Below, one piece after another: positions 48,139-61,124 of a stretch of DNA of 64,000 bases. The stretch comes from Alnus glutinosa (taxonomy: Eukaryota; Streptophyta; Magnoliopsida; Fagales; Betulaceae): NCBI RefSeq assembly GCF_958979055.1, contig NC_084887.1, forward strand, positions 30,667,544-30,731,543, given 5' to 3'. The notes beneath the pieces were generated by a model. It was given only the letters and a program-made list of their open reading frames with translations. It did no database searches and had not been told where the DNA came from. Position numbers and translations under genes: made by a program. Position 1 is the first letter of the stretch, and each line of letters opens with the position of its first letter.

Positions 48139-49090
48139 TATTGGAAAATATACGGGGAAAAAAGGGTGGTAACGGCGTTCAAGGAAACGGTTTTCTCTCT
48201 CTCTCTCTCTCTCTCTGGTCGATCAGGTACAGGTTCATTGCCTGCTGGGTGCAAGAGGGCGTCCCTATCTGGACTTGACGTTAGGAACGAATGGGGCATC
48301 CCTCTTTATATAATATATATATCTATATATTTTTAAATTGTTAATATTATTTTGATTTCTACATTGAGACCAGGCTAGGCCGCACTGACACCTCGTCCCT
48401 CACATTGGTCCGTTGCCATGTGATTCTGCCACGTTTTCCAGATTCCATTGTTCAGGTGGTCCCCGCGGTGTCCTTCTCTCGCCTTGTAGTCTGTTTCTTA
48501 CTTTCTCCTATTATTTTTTTTTCTTTTTTTTTTTTCTTTTTTTTTCTAAACAAAAATGTACAAACTTCTGGAAGCATTTATATCGGTTTATCTAAATGTC
48601 AGAAATTTTTTATAAAATGGGTTTTAGAAAAATTCTTTTAATTTGGTTTCTAAAAAAATCATGTCATTTAAAAATTAGAATGTTAAAAGTACTTTTTTTT
48701 TTTTTTTTTAATAACATGTGTTCCTATTTAAAATAGTTAATTAAAAGCTATTTGCTAATCTCTTTTCAAAACCTGGATCCAATTGCTTATATAAATTTCT
48801 TTTTTATTTTATAAACTAAAAAAGAAATTTATTCATTTAGGTTAAAACTCGTCTCCACCATCACCAGCCTGGCATCATCGAAAAATCAATTTTCCTACCG
48901 AAAACAACCGCAACATCTTCCCCTATGCAACACCTCTCCACCATCAACAACCCCACCGAAAACAACATCAACGAACGCTGACCCACTCAAACCCATCTCA
49001 CTTCCTCTCGCACTTGGCTTTTCACTCTCATCTTTTAGACGATGTCTCAATATCACCATCTTCTTCATCGACTTTCATATAGGGGGTGGA
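46263..49090. other. DELLA upstream region and spacer, no gene
   Basis: The DELLA leader and promoter lie at the low end, with a pyrimidine-rich stretch (46395-46425) and a T7A18-type tract at 46552-46578. Further up are GC-richer patches (46720-46890, 47880-47960, 48240-48300), (AAT)n at 47692-47717, (TA)n at 48115-48138 and (CT)n at 48195-48216. CACGTG is present within TCACGTGTG near 47743. No supported ORF. Confidence 0.5.
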
Positions 49091-49094
49091 AGAT

Positions 49095-49720
49095 GAGTCT
49101 AGTCGCTCATAAACTCAATTTGACGGTTAAAGTCAATTCAGTCTCAGTTCGAAAAATAAATAAGCCGTTCATGAATATAATAATATGTTCGAATATTAAG
49201 CAAGATATATTCGTATAAACTCATGTCGACTCAGATAAGTTTGTATAAACTCATATAACTTTATTTTCACAAATGTTTTTAGTATTATTTTAATTTTGTA
49301 ATAAAAACATCTTAAGTAAAAGGGAATTATCTTCCTAAAATGATAGATATAGCTTGAATTATTGTTATAGTAAGTTTAATTTTAGAGATTTTGTGTGTAC
49401 ATGAGTGTGTTTGTGAGTACGTGTGGATATATATATGTGCGTGTGTGCATGCGTGTGTTTATGCATGTGCATAATGAATTAATATACATACATATAAACT
49501 TGAGATTAGATTATTTAAAATTCAAGTTCATTTATTTAATTAACTCAAACAATAATTAATTAATTAATAATTAGTATGAATTTACGAAAAGATAAACAAT
49601 TATGATATTTACTTTATACAATAAATGAATAAGTTAATTGAGTAGCTCGTGATAAGCTCTAACTTGAGCCGTATTCAAAATAAAATTAAATGAGCCAAAC
49701 TTTAACAAAATATCTAGCTC
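49095..49720. repeat. Dispersed transposon-like repeat, second copy
   Basis: Diverged relative of about 14790-15300. Both have TATAAACTCA-type words, ATAACTTTATTTT, AACATCTTAAGTAAA, a GT/TA-rich microsatellite centre and AATAATTAGT followed by TTTAC. Probably an old hAT-like non-autonomous family; termini were not resolved. Confidence 0.5.
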
Positions 49721-49734
49721 GGGCATCACCGATG

Positions 49735-50300
49735 AATGTTTGGGCAAGATGCAATAGAAAGATTAAAAAATGCTCTAGTGAAGCATAAAAGAATCCTCGG
49801 AGGAATTCCAAAAGGTGTCTTCAAGACCGGGGGATCAACAAGTTATTAATTAGGTTAGATTGATTCAAGCATGGAAAGGACCTCCAATGAGTGTTGCAAA
49901 GGTGAATTTGGATACGACGACGAATACAACACATAAAACACATAAGATGGATGTTGGAGTGATTGTATTTTGTATGAGACCATGAGGAATGTGTATTTTA
50001 GACCAAAGAGTGGCTAAAGCTTTGGTAGCCTGGTTAGTGGTGGAGTTCAACAAATATTTGAGATTATAGCATGTCATACTTGAAGGAAAATTACAAGTAA
50101 TACAGGCTTTAAAGAGTGAGGGAATTGAAGGAGCTGGAGATTAAAGATGCCAAAATTGTGTTGAATGGTATGCAATCTTATTGTGTAGGGCACATCAAAA
50201 GAAAAGCCAACTTCACCGATCACTATTTAGTGGAAGTAGCCGCTAATCAATTATTGGATCAAATATGGATGAAAGATTTTTTTAGTTTCATTCGAGGTAT
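49735..50300 (+). pseudogene. RNase H (RVT_3) pseudogene of a retroelement
   Basis: Frames broken by stops read PPMSVAKVNLDTTT..., then ILEGKLQVIQALKSE and IVLNGMQSYCVGHIKRKANFTDHYLVEVAANQLLDQIWM. This is the order of a plant LINE-type RNase H domain (start, EGD-like helix, HIKRKAN-x-x-x-H-x-LA motif). Stops near 49982 and 50065 and a missing catalytic aspartate region show decay. It belongs to a different family from the copy at 17.8 kb. Confidence 0.65.
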
Positions 50301-50599
50301 TGAGAATAATTTCACTCAGTTCGGCCCTAGAAGGAAACAACAGGACTCCCGGAAATCCTATCCTGTGAGATAGATATTAAGCAATCATTACAGCAGCACT
50401 CCCGAGAAGATCCTATCCCAGAAGTAAGATACTAAGCAACTATTCCTGAAAATATGCGACAATAGGTAAATCTAGATTGGGTTCCAGGATTATAGACAGC
50501 CCGGGACCAAGTGTCAGTAGCTAGCCAAGGCCCATTGGACAAGCTTGTCCAGGAAAATCGGGTATCAGTTATCCAGGAGATCCGGATTAGGACTTTACT

Positions 50600-50953
50600 C
50601 CAAGTTGAATTGAAGTACGAGTCATAATCCGATTAACAAGGACTTTTAATTCAAGTCTAATTTAGTTAGTAGTCATATTCTCGGTAGAATCGGAATAGGA
50701 CTCCTAAATGAGCACTTCTAGATCGATAAGGTGCAGAAATCCTAGCTAATTCAGGTTTGCTTTCACTTCTTTACCTATAAATAGGCTCATACCCAAAATA
50801 TAAACTCAGATTCAATATTTTATTCACAGAACATTACTTTCTCACATAAGCTAATTTAGGCATTGGAATAGGACCCCCAGAAGGATCTTTAGTTTTGGTT
50901 GTTTTGCAGATTATTGGAAAGCGTGAAGAACTATACTGAAAATTGTACCAACA
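50600..50953 (+). repeat. LTR fragment related to the gag-only retrotransposon
   Basis: It aligns over most of its length with the LTR at 26976-27363: ACTCCAAGTTGAATTGAAGTA at the left, TATAAATAGGCTCATACCC in the centre, TTAGGCATTGGAATAGGACCC and GGAAAGCGTGAAGAAC at the right, ending ACCAACA. No internal sequence or second LTR follows, so it is a solo LTR or truncated copy. The left end and target duplication were not determined. Confidence 0.65.
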
Positions 50954-52809
50954 CGAGATATTGTACTAACCGAAAAATATGCTACTTCATAATTTTGTTA
51001 ATGAAAGTCGCAAGCTTTATTATTATTTTTTTATAAGAAAGTATAATGTGAAATTTTAGGACGTGTATTCTACATATTAATTCTTAAAAGGATAGGTGAA
51101 TTTGATACGCCAATTCAATAACCATAGACCAATTTGTACTTATTTTTTAAGAAATTTTGAAGGGTCCTAACAATTGTCTAATATCCTATTATAATAGAAT
51201 GGCCAGACTTGATCAACCTAATACCCATCTCAAATTATCTCACCATCAAATCATACTTTAATAGTATTAGATATTTTTATAATTTATAATGTTACAGCTT
51301 TAAAATTTTCGTACTTATCTTTTTATTAAAAAAACTTTAAAACTATAAAAACCATTTACTATTTCAAATTTGCTTCTATTTATCTTAACAACTAATAAAT
51401 TATTATTATTATTATTTTAGTTTGAAAAAAATTCTAAAAAAAATTGCTTCTTTAATAATTAATATTGTACAACATAACATAAAATAATCAAATGTTTAGA
51501 TAAAAAAAAAAGTACTTAATATGATCGAATCAGTAATAGTATAAACTATATTCATATCTTATAACTATTCCACAATATTATTTATAACTATCTCACATTT
51601 AGTTGTATGGGATTACTACATTAGTATTGTGGCATAGTTAGTAAAATAAAAAATATAATTTTTAACATTACTCGGTAAGAATATCAGATCATTTTCAACC
51701 TAAACTAATGAGTGGTATTATATGTTACACCTCTAGCTATCTTATTATCATTGGATCGAATCCTTTGTTAAAAAATAAATAATTTTATTGCACATCCCCT
51801 TAATAAAATTGGGGTGAAATTAAGGTGTAGTACATAATTATACTAGTAAGTAGTCAACTTTTCTCTTCTTCCTTATCCCTTTGGACCCTTTCTTCTCTCT
51901 TCAATTGGTTCATTGATTGGTTGGATAGTTCAAACTCATACTCATATGTACGTATCGCATGCGCACCAAAAAGCTAGTAAAGTGATTGATTTGAGATGTC
52001 ATGTCATTAATTATAAATAAATATACGTATTTAAGAAGCTTAGTGAAATATAGAGTATGTTTGGCAAGTGAGGGAATAAATCAGAATAATAAGAAAAGAA
52101 TTGTTGAGTTGGTAAAAAATAATAGATGTGATATAAAGTAAATATAATTTGTATAAGAAAGTGAAAAAATTTTGTATTTTAGTATATTTTTTTATTTGAA
52201 TTGTAATAAAAAATATATATATATATATATTAATGTGATACAAAAGTGAAAAAAATTTAAATGTTTTGATGTTAATTGTTTTAGAAAAATGTGAATAAAA
52301 TAAGAAAAAAGACACATACTACTCTGTTTTGGTCTATGCGTTGCCAAACATTGTCGTAGAAATGTTGGTATGTATATATTTGGCCAAAAACACAAAAAAT
52401 TCACGTTGAACAAGGTATTTAGTTTGATTATTGTTTCCTCTCCACTATTGTCGGATAATTTTTTTTTTTTAGTCAATTTGAAACTTTTATAGAATTAATT
52501 ATAAAGCTTAATTTTACATTGCTAGTAACTAGGTAACGTATAACTAATTAAAACTTAACGCTCGTAACTATTTTTATAAATCACTCACTTTATATATACT
52601 ACTTTTCTTTTTTTCAATGCGGGACAATGGTGTTATTGGTGGAGTGTATATATAATATATTTATTTAGTTAAGCATTTAATTTGATTGTTCTAACATAGA
52701 TGGGCATGTATTTACTCGCAAAGTACATCCAGTATTAAATTTTCTTTTCCAAATTAGTAAGCACAGGAAGTACTAGAGTAGCCGGCCTGCAATTCCAACC
52801 CCACACAAG
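50954..52809. other. AT-rich spacer, no gene seen
   Basis: Very AT-rich, with short ORFs only. Nothing with recognisable structure apart from (TTA)n at about 51400-51417 and a (TA)n patch at 52213-52230. Confidence 0.6.
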
Positions 52810-52822
52810 TGAAGAACAATAT

Positions 52823-53853
52823 CTGATTAATTTATCTAGAAAGCTTTGATATTTTTCTCCAGAGGAAAAATCGAAGAAGGAAAAGTTTTGAGTTTGCTTG
52901 GTTTTGCTCGGGGGTGGGCTTCACGCCTTTCCCTCCGGGTGCTAGTGTCTCCCCTTAGCCTTTATGGTTATGGTAGTTTTTTTATTCCTCCTTGACTTGT
53001 TTTCAGGGGTGGATGGTCCGTTTCTCCAAGCTTTAGGGCTGTTGGAGGTTTGTTTCTTCACGGTTGTTTTGAATCGGTGGAGGTTTTTTTGGTTTGTTGG
53101 TTCTGTGTTTTTCTGTTGTTCTTTGGTGCAAGTAGAGGTTTCAGGTGCTAAGGGGTTTTCCGGTGAGCTCCGTGGGGAGGATGGCGTGTGTTGTGTGTTT
53201 TTGGAAGATTTGTTTGGATCGAAATTTTTCGATCTAGATCTACGCTTCTCTCTCCATGATTGCACAACACTGACCTCACGTTTGGGTTCCTCGGCGTCCT
53301 CCGAGTCCCTCGACGTTCGGCGTGTTCTCCACCGCCCCCTCCTCACCGGCGCGTGGCAATCACACGCCAGAGACCTTCCTAGCGTGTGATGGCCACGCGC
53401 CACTCTCTCGGCTTCCTTTCCCTCGTCGGATGGCGGTTCTCGAAAGATCGTTCCTTCACTTCACCGAGGCTCTGTTTGGGTTGTAATGGTTTTTGGTTTT
53501 CTTAGTTGCAGTGGTCCGGCCATCTTCATTTGTGGGGGTGTTTGTCGGTTGCTGTATTATTTAGTTAGATTTGCAAGCTACCTGTTAGATGCTTGGATTT
53601 TATTGGAGTTTTTCGCTTTTTAGCGTAGATCAGCCATCTTTTTTTTTAGTAGTGGTGCTTATTTGATTGGGGTGGCTTCCAATGTATAATCTTGTAATCT
53701 TTGGGTGTTTTTTAGGTAGTTTGCTCACAAATTAGAACTTAATTCTGATTTTCTGTTTAGGGAGTCTTGGTATTCCTTAACATTGTAATAGGACCTTTGG
53801 GTCTTTGGTTTGTTTTAATGAAAGCAGTACCCTTTTATCAAAAAAAAAAAAAA
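52823..53853 (+). mobile_element. Non-LTR retroposon with 13-bp target duplication
   Basis: A 1031-bp insert ends in 14 A residues and is flanked by exact 13-bp direct repeats TGAAGAACAATAT (52810-52822 and 53854-53866). This is the signature of target-primed reverse transcription. The last 200 bp (GGGTCTTTGGTTTG, AATGAAAGCAGTACCC before the A-tail) look like a plant LINE 3' end. The body is GC-richer than its surroundings and is open over about 140 codons on both strands (52964-53389 plus, 53403-52942 minus), but neither product is recognisable. No reverse transcriptase is present. Confidence 0.85.
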
Positions 53854-53866
53854 TGAAGAACAATAT

Positions 53867-56229
53867 AATTAGGGCAGAAATGTCCCATGTTAAATTGGTT
53901 TGAAGTTTGGTCGTTGTGTTTGTGTGGAATTCTAGTTCGTGCATTAATGTCTGATCTTATCTCTTCGATCTTAAGGCTTGCTAGTCTATAACTATAAGAT
54001 CGACCATGCATGATGCATCCATCATAGGATGGACGTATTAGGCAATTAAAGTTTTAAAATGAAAGAAAACAAAAGCACCTGATCATCATATCATCACGAA
54101 TCCACGTCACAATTGGCGGTGGCCGGTGTCTTTAGGGTTACGTCTAGGAGTGGCCGGTAGGCTATATATATATATATATAGGCTAATTAGCATGCAACTG
54201 GTGAAAAGCTCTGCTTAATTATTATGATTAAAACTTCATATCTTACACTAATTAATTACTTGCATTTTTTTTTTTATATATATATATATATCATGAGAAT
54301 TTCTTAACGAAAATAAATAAATAAATAAAATCTTGGTTTGATTATAAAAGACTAGGAGAAATTAAAAAGGAAGGAAATTAAAAATCGTTAAATTGCATGC
54401 CAAAGTGGATGATAATTATAATTAAGGACGTTGCTGATTCTGTGTACTCTTCCTCTTCCCCTTGACCAGCAAATGTGGTTCGGAGGAAAAGGGAATCTAA
54501 AGCAGTTGTAGGTACGTAGCTCCAAGCAGGAAATATATATATACTTGATTTGTAATGACATGTTACCTTAATTAGAGAAGTATTTAGCACAAATCCAGAT
54601 TAGAACCTATGATTTTGACCCTAGCTTGTCAATAATCAGTGGGCGGCTGGTTAATTGATGGGTCCCAGACAACTACCTAAAAGCCTTGATTTGATTTGAT
54701 CCATGTTATTATCTTTAGTAATAAGTGCATGTATTAAAAACTACTTCCTATTTATGCTTAGGAAAAAAGGTACTTCCTATTTCTAAAAAGACACAAAAAA
54801 AAAAAAAAAAAAAAAAAAAAACGATTATTAGGTAATCTAATTTCTTGAAAATACAAATTAGTTTTTCATATTGCATAAATTAGGGACAATTAGGGCTCTG
54901 TCTCTAATTTTGCTTCGGAGTTTTGTTTTGTTTTGATTTTTTTAATAAAAAAAAAAATAAATAGAAAACAATTAGGTTTTATGTTAGACCAATTCAAAGT
55001 CAAAACTGAGTTTGGTATAAGTCTGTTAGTTTATCTAAGTTGGTACTTAGACGAAAAGCTAGAATCTTGGACAATATTGATTCTGAAAAATAGAAATGCT
55101 CGGTTGGAACCTCGGTTGGTGAACGTCTGAACGAGACATTTTGCGAGAGTTCACGTTTTCAATTATTGAGCCAGTCAGTCAGTATGACAGTTGCGCCATG
55201 TTCGGACAAGTCAAAGCACCACATAAAAGTTTCATAAAATACTCTATCAGAATTGGCGGTCACAGAGAGTTCGTACAAAATACTTTCTTTTTTTTTTTTA
55301 ATTGGTTGTGATTATTGCAAAACACTTTATTCACCCTCCTTTTAGGCGTTGTTTGGGATCGCTGGGCGAATCTTTAAAAAACTGTTCTCACGTTACATAG
55401 AGGTGAAAACTAATTTTATGTTTCTAATTAATAATATTTTTTGTTTGAGCTTTCTGTTATTAGTATTATTTTGAAAAGAAAAAAAAAAACACAAGACAAA
55501 ACAAAAATCCAAAACAAAGGATCTTCACCGAATCCAAATCCAATATAATTAAACACAACCATCTCTTTAAAAGAAGCTGCATGCTACTGGCCACTTCTGG
55601 CAGTAATAAGACGATGAAAAGTTTTGATTTTATGTTTATTAAAATTGTATAGTAATAATATATATATATATATATTAAAGTCGACCGTATCATTGTTTTC
55701 ATCTAATTAATTATAAAGCCAGTTGATGCGGAGAAATGTTTAGATTTGAAGTAATTTTGAACATGAACTGGCTCCCTTTTCAATCCAATGGCCATCTAGG
55801 AAATCACGAAAAACACCAACATGATCAACTATAAGAATCTTTTCTTTTCTTTTTTCTGATCATAAACTATTAAAATCATAAATAATTAAACCATGCATTA
55901 TTTTACTTTATCACACCCCATGTCCAAATTTTTTCATTTGTCACGACATCCTAGTCCAGCTATTTGGATTGAATTCCTCGTTCAAATAGAAGTCAATGAG
56001 ATTCCTAAATATAAAATTAATTAAGATACCATCATATTAATTAATTGTCTCGTTATGTAAAAAACCAACAATTAATTCCCAATCTCGGAGCACATCGCAA
56101 TTATTATAAATAAACTTGGGTTAATTACTATCAAATTATTGTTCATCCTAGATTAATTAATATGATTGAGAGTTAAATAATCACCCATCTAATCTTAATC
56201 TACTCCTTTCTGATTATTAATATTAATAT

Positions 56230-56291
<62 letters not shown>

Positions 56292-57104
56292 TATAATTAA
56301 GATAATCATAATATTCCACGGCTAGCTGATGAGCTCACCTTGGAAAAGTTAATTATGAGAAAAGGAGGGCGGGTCGCGGGTCAGAGAGTAGGGGGGAGTA
56401 GAGAGCAGAGACGTCTTTCTGTAAATCACAAAAAAGCTTCTCAGAATCTCACATTTCATAACTAAAAGGCTGCAGCCCTGCACGTAACTATATATGGTAA
56501 TTAAATGATTTAAATCTAGTAAAAAAGGACGGTAAAGCTTTGAATAAGATGGTAAGGTAATATTCAGCAGTCACTCACCACATCATCTCAGTGGTTCCTC
56601 TTTACGTCCTCTAGACTGGCACAGTCTTCCAATTATGGTAAAAAGCCACCACCCTGTTTCCCCCCTATCTAATCTAATCAATCATGCTGGCTTTTGCCCT
56701 TTGGGAGTTCAAAACTTTAAACTCACTTCATCTTTAAAGATCATCCCTTTTTAATGTTTTCTGCACACATTTGTCTCAGTTTAACCACTTGGGAGCCATT
56801 TAAATTTGGGCAAAAAAAGAACAACAAAATCCCTTCCATATAATACATTTTTTTCTTTTTCTTTTTAGTTCAATATTAATTGAGTAGTGTGAATGATGTC
56901 ACTGTTAAAAGTTGATGAGTAATGTTTTCTGCATAATAAATGTATACAGTTTATACAATGATATTGATGTGAAAATAATTTTCACAATAATAAAAAAAAT
57001 AAGTAATGTTTTTTAAAAAAAAAAATCATTTTCACGTCAGCGTTGTTATAAATCATTTTCACTTATAATTACCCTTAATTTTTCATTACTTTTGCAATTA
57101 AGGT
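53867..57104. other. AT-rich spacer, no gene seen
   Basis: Simple repeats include (TA)n at 54164-54180, 54278-54292, 55660-55675 and about 56236-56285, an A-tract at 54792-54821, and T-runs. No supported ORF. Around 56340-56480 a purine-rich patch occurs without recognisable function. Confidence 0.55.
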
Positions 57105-57480
57105 ATCAATCTTTAAAAAGTGTCTATTTATATTATTCATCTTTAAATTTTTTAAAATTTTAACCCTTCGTTAGATTTTTTTTGTTAAATCTTGTCAAAA
57201 TTTTCAAAATACCCCTCTTTTTTTAAGGAAAAAAATAAAATTGTAAGGATTTAGGTGTTGGTCAAAATTAACGGAATTTGCAAAAATACTTACGCCTAAA
57301 TCTTTATAAAAAATTATAATCTATTTTTTTTAAAAAAAAAAAAAAACAAAAACAAAGGGGTACGTATTTTGAGAATTTTAATAGAATGTAATGAAAAATT
57401 TTAACGAAAGGTTGAAATTAAAAAAAAAATTAAAAGATAAATACTTTAAATTTATACTTTTTAAAATTGAAGTACATTTT
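57105..57480. mobile_element. MITE-like inverted repeat, ~375 bp
   Basis: The left arm (CTTTAAAAAGTGTCTATTTA..., TTTTAACCCTTCGTTA..., CAAAATACCCCT) pairs with the right arm (AGGGGTACGTATTTTG..., TTTTAACGAAAGGTTGAAATT, ATACTTTTTAAAATTG) around an AT-rich centre. No coding. Similar phrases at 38165-38330 suggest a related fragment. Target duplication not resolved. Confidence 0.55.
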
Positions 57481-58470
57481 TTTTTAAAAGTAATAAAAAA
57501 TCAAAAATTATAAGTAAAGTTCTCTCACACAAATAACAACAATGTAACTCAACTACATAATAAACCATTGATCGACCAAGGGTTCAATTAGTGCTTTCTT
57601 TTGGGATATAGAATTGTAGGAGTAAGAAGGAGTCGACTGGTAGTGGTGGAAAAGAAAAGATGACAAAGTGAAAGCAATGTGGACTCAAAGTGCCCATCTC
57701 TTGTTTGTAGCCCCCCTTTTCCTATATCTTGATTGCGCGCACAAAAAAAAAAAAATTAATAATAAAATAAAATTAAAAAACAAAAAAAAATAATAATAAA
57801 GAGAAAAAGTAAAAAGTAAAAAAAAAAAAACAAAGAATACCCTATCTCTAAAATTTGGTGTGGTTTTTCTATGATTAATATCATTCACAACAGCTTCTTT
57901 TTTATTTTTCTTAAATTTACAAAATGAAACTACTTTTTTATAGCATCTCTATTTAAATACATTGCACAATAACTTTCTTTGTATTTCCATGTATGATCAA
58001 TTAAATACTCTTTCTTACAAATATAAGCTAGGTTCTACCTACCTTCACATTTTTTACAAAATTTCAACACAATTTCTAATAAAAGTCAAAGAGATTAGAG
58101 AGGAAAAAAAAATATTTTGTATTAAAATAATAGATAAGGAACTATTTTGGTTCCCTACACATTGGTTAAAACTGTAACATTTCCAATACTTAAGGAACAA
58201 AAATGGTACATTTGTTGTGGGTGGTTTTTGATATATTTTTTTTTTTACATTTTTCCTATAGGTAGAGAATGAAAGGGCCCGGGCTATAAAGAATCTGTTG
58301 GAAATGCTTAAATGAAGAGACAGAGGAGCCCATGTCTGGCCCTTACCTCCAACACGCCACTGTCTAATCCTACTTATAATGCATAAGGATTTAAAAATTT
58401 TAATTTTTAAAGAGTTATAGAGAGATATTTTTTTAAAAAAATAAATAAATAATTTGGGAAACATGCACGT
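57481..58470. other. Spacer, no gene seen
   Basis: AT-rich with A- and T-tracts. No supported ORF or element. Confidence 0.6.
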
Positions 58471-58655
58471 TGAGGCTTGGAGCCCTCCAAACTAACCTCA
58501 ACGTAGTTCCGCCCCGGCATGAGAAGGGCATGCATGTGATGGGAGGCCCAGCGTGGGGCTAAAGCCTCCCAAATCTCAACGTAGTTCCGCTGCTATCGAC
58601 AACAACAACTTCCCATGATGAGAAGGCCTGCATGTGATGGGAGGCCCTGTGTGGT
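58471..58655 (+). repeat. Tandem direct repeat, two units
   Basis: Each unit carries CTCAACGTAGTTCCGC (58497 and 58577) and later GAGAAGG-C-TGCATGTGATGGGAGGCCC (58530 and 58620). The second unit has a short insertion. Non-coding. Confidence 0.65.
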
Positions 58656-59760
58656 GGATTTGGACATTTTGGTAATGCTTTTGCAGTTGTCCATCATGGG
58701 TTGAAGGGGGGAGGGGGGGGTCTGGCACTGAAGAATCACAGTGGCCGGGATCCAATGCGTCCTCTCTCAAAGATTTTTGGCCATAGCTAGAAACGATCGA
58801 ATTGCAACCAGCTTGTGGTACGGTGTATTACTCTATGGTAAAGTCTTATGGTGTCAATGATTACTCTATGGTAAACTGATTTTGATAGAGCTAGCTAGAG
58901 GTGAAATGAGAAAAATTGACCCAAGATTAATTTAACAAAAAGAACAGTGAGAGAAGAAAGTGTGTAAACTGCTGTCTCTTCTTGTTTTTAAACGATATGA
59001 TCTAGTCTTTTTGATAATCATTTCTCTCCTCAAGATTTACCTCGAGATGAATTCGATCATACATATCATTACATGTCTCTCAGCCAACTTCCAAACCCCT
59101 TTCAATTCATACATATCATTACACGTCTTTTGGTAGGGGCCATAATACAATTTACACAATCTCGATCTCCCACGTGTATCATGTTCCCTGGCTAATATAT
59201 ACATATTATTACCGGCCAGTAGTACAAACATCAAGTGGAATCTGAAACCCTAGCCTTTTCATATCTGGCCCGTCTTTACCAGTTTTATCTATAGCCATTC
59301 TTGAGACAGCTGGTTTGCCCTTTGGCAAAGGGAAAGAGAGATGTATCTATCATGTATGGTGGTGGGCTTTCCGTGAAAGGGCAGGTGTTGCTTGATCCAA
59401 ACAACTCCCACGTGATTTTGAGCATAGGATCCCAAGTCCTATAAATGAATCTGGATGAAGGCCAAAAGTGAAAACTACTACCTCTTATTATAAGTTAAAA
59501 GACTTCTTTCTTTTTCTTTTCAATTCTTGAAACAATTGATCCCAATATGTCTTTCTTTTTGGTGAAATGGGAGACTTCCACTGAGCCTAGAAACAGTGCT
59601 AAAATAGCCCAACATATCCCTCGCTTGGGCCAAACCAATACTCTTTGTTTTGGTCAATTGGCTAGACTAATCCAAAATGTTTGCTGGTTTGGGTTGTGTA
59701 GGACTGGCGGGCCCAAAGGAGAGAGGTCTTTGGGTTCGTTCCTTTCTGAATGATCTATCC
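58656..59760. other. Spacer, no gene seen
   Basis: Contains a G-rich stretch (58704-58721) and a repeated CATACATATCATTACA phrase (59059 and 59107). No supported ORF. Confidence 0.55.
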
Positions 59761-59773
59761 AAGATCTTCACAC

Positions 59774-60046
59774 TTTTTTTTTTTTTTTTTTTCTTTTTCT
59801 TTTATTATTATAGTTATTATGACATGGAACTCTTTTGAGGCATGATCATTTTGTGTACCTACTCCTGTCGGATAAACTCCGGACCCAAGCAAAGCGCCTC
59901 TTCTACACAGATCTGGTAAGATTTTGGCTTCTTTGACGGACGTGACCCTAAGAAATTGTTTGCACCCGAGAGAATTCGAACCTTAAACCTGATGGGGATG
60001 CCACAAAGACTAAACATCTTACCATTTGAACCAACCCCTTGGGGTT
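59774..60046 (-). mobile_element. tRNA-derived SINE
   Basis: Read on the minus strand, the head has a Pol III A box TGGTTCAAATGG (60033-60022) and, 39 bp on, a B box GGTTCGAATTC (59982-59972). A body of about 170 bp and an A-tail follow, seen as a T-run just after 59773. Imperfect direct repeats AAGATCTTCAC (59761-59771) and AAGCTCTTCAC (60047-60057) flank it with one mismatch. Length (273 bp), internal promoter, tail and target duplication together define a SINE. Confidence 0.82.
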
Positions 60047-60194
60047 AAGCTCTTCACTTCTCTACACATAACACCATGGAAGATTACTCACCTGGGCTGG
60101 GTGTTGTATCCTTGATTATTGTCATCTTGTCCACTCGATTTTTCCCATTACAACTTTACAAGGGTCACAAGATACGACTTTAAGCTTGTTAAGG

Positions 60195-60510
60195 TTGTGT
60201 TTGAGATTGTGACTTTATAGACAATAAGTGTGATTTTAAACTAAATTATAGAACATAAATCGTTTGGGAACTGCGTTTTTAAAAATTGCGATTTGAAAAC
60301 GCAAATTTTCTGCGTTTTCAAATCGCAAGTAAGATGGTGTTTTTTTGAAAACGCATAATTTTAAAAGCTAAACTACAATTTTGCCAAATGCTAAACTACG
60401 ATTTTGCCAAATGCTTAACTACGTTTTTAAAAATCACTTTTTTCGAATCGCACATTTTAAACTCGTTATTTTAAATCGCACTTTTTGAAATCACAAACTG
60501 TTTTTTAAGT
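60195..60510. mobile_element. Palindrome-rich MITE-like repeat
   Basis: TTGCGATTTGAAAACGCA (60286-60303) is followed after 7 bp by its exact inverse complement (60311-60328). Diverged versions of the same words (GATTTTAAAC, AATCGCAC) recur on both sides, suggesting an inverted-repeat element. Boundaries are approximate. Confidence 0.5.
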
Positions 60511-60681
60511 TTTTTTTTTTTTCAAAATTTTTGCCTCATAGCTTTTTATGTCTTAAAAACATATTTTAAACTCCTTAACGCAATTCTATACATGCTCTTT
60601 ATCGACTAAACTATGAGCCTCTCGGGTTGGATTAGCCATTGCATTTTTGCTTTATCAAAAGAGATACGTACCAGTAAAACT

Positions 60682-60724
<43 letters not shown>

Positions 60725-60803
60725 ACATCTGAGAGAATTTTTCTGTTTCACACCAGTTTATTGAACTCGCTATCCATGAAAAGTAAAGTATTTGCTCCAT
60801 TTT

Positions 60804-61124
60804 ACTATATTACTCATATGACATTGGGCCTTGAGCGCCTTAGGAAGAGCCTTGGAACGATGGTGATGATTATGGACTCAAAGATAACGAATATGTCATT
60901 AATTACATCGACTATAACAAAGACGTCAACATGAACGTTGATATGATGAAGATATCGGGGATGAAGATGAGTGCGGAGTCGGAGTTGAAGATATTGGCAG
61001 ATATGGAAATGATGTTGGAGGCGAAGAACTTGGCCAACCCGATCAGCAAGAAGCTCCAAGGACTCTACCCATAGAAGGTCGAAATCTGGTGAAAAGAAGA
61101 TCGAAGTCTGATGATGATGAGTAG
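60804..61124 (+). pseudogene. Decayed copy 1 of an acidic-protein gene family
   Basis: Frames joined across at least one shift read DDYGLKDNEYVINYIDYNKDVNMNVD, then DIGDEDECGVGVEDIGRYGNDVGGEELGQPDQQEAPRTL..., ending RRSKSDDDE and TAG at 61122-61124. The start is disrupted by stops. Copies 2 and 3 lie at 62100-62706. The composition (Asp, Glu, Gly, Asn) suggests a disordered acidic protein. I recognise no family. Confidence 0.45.
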
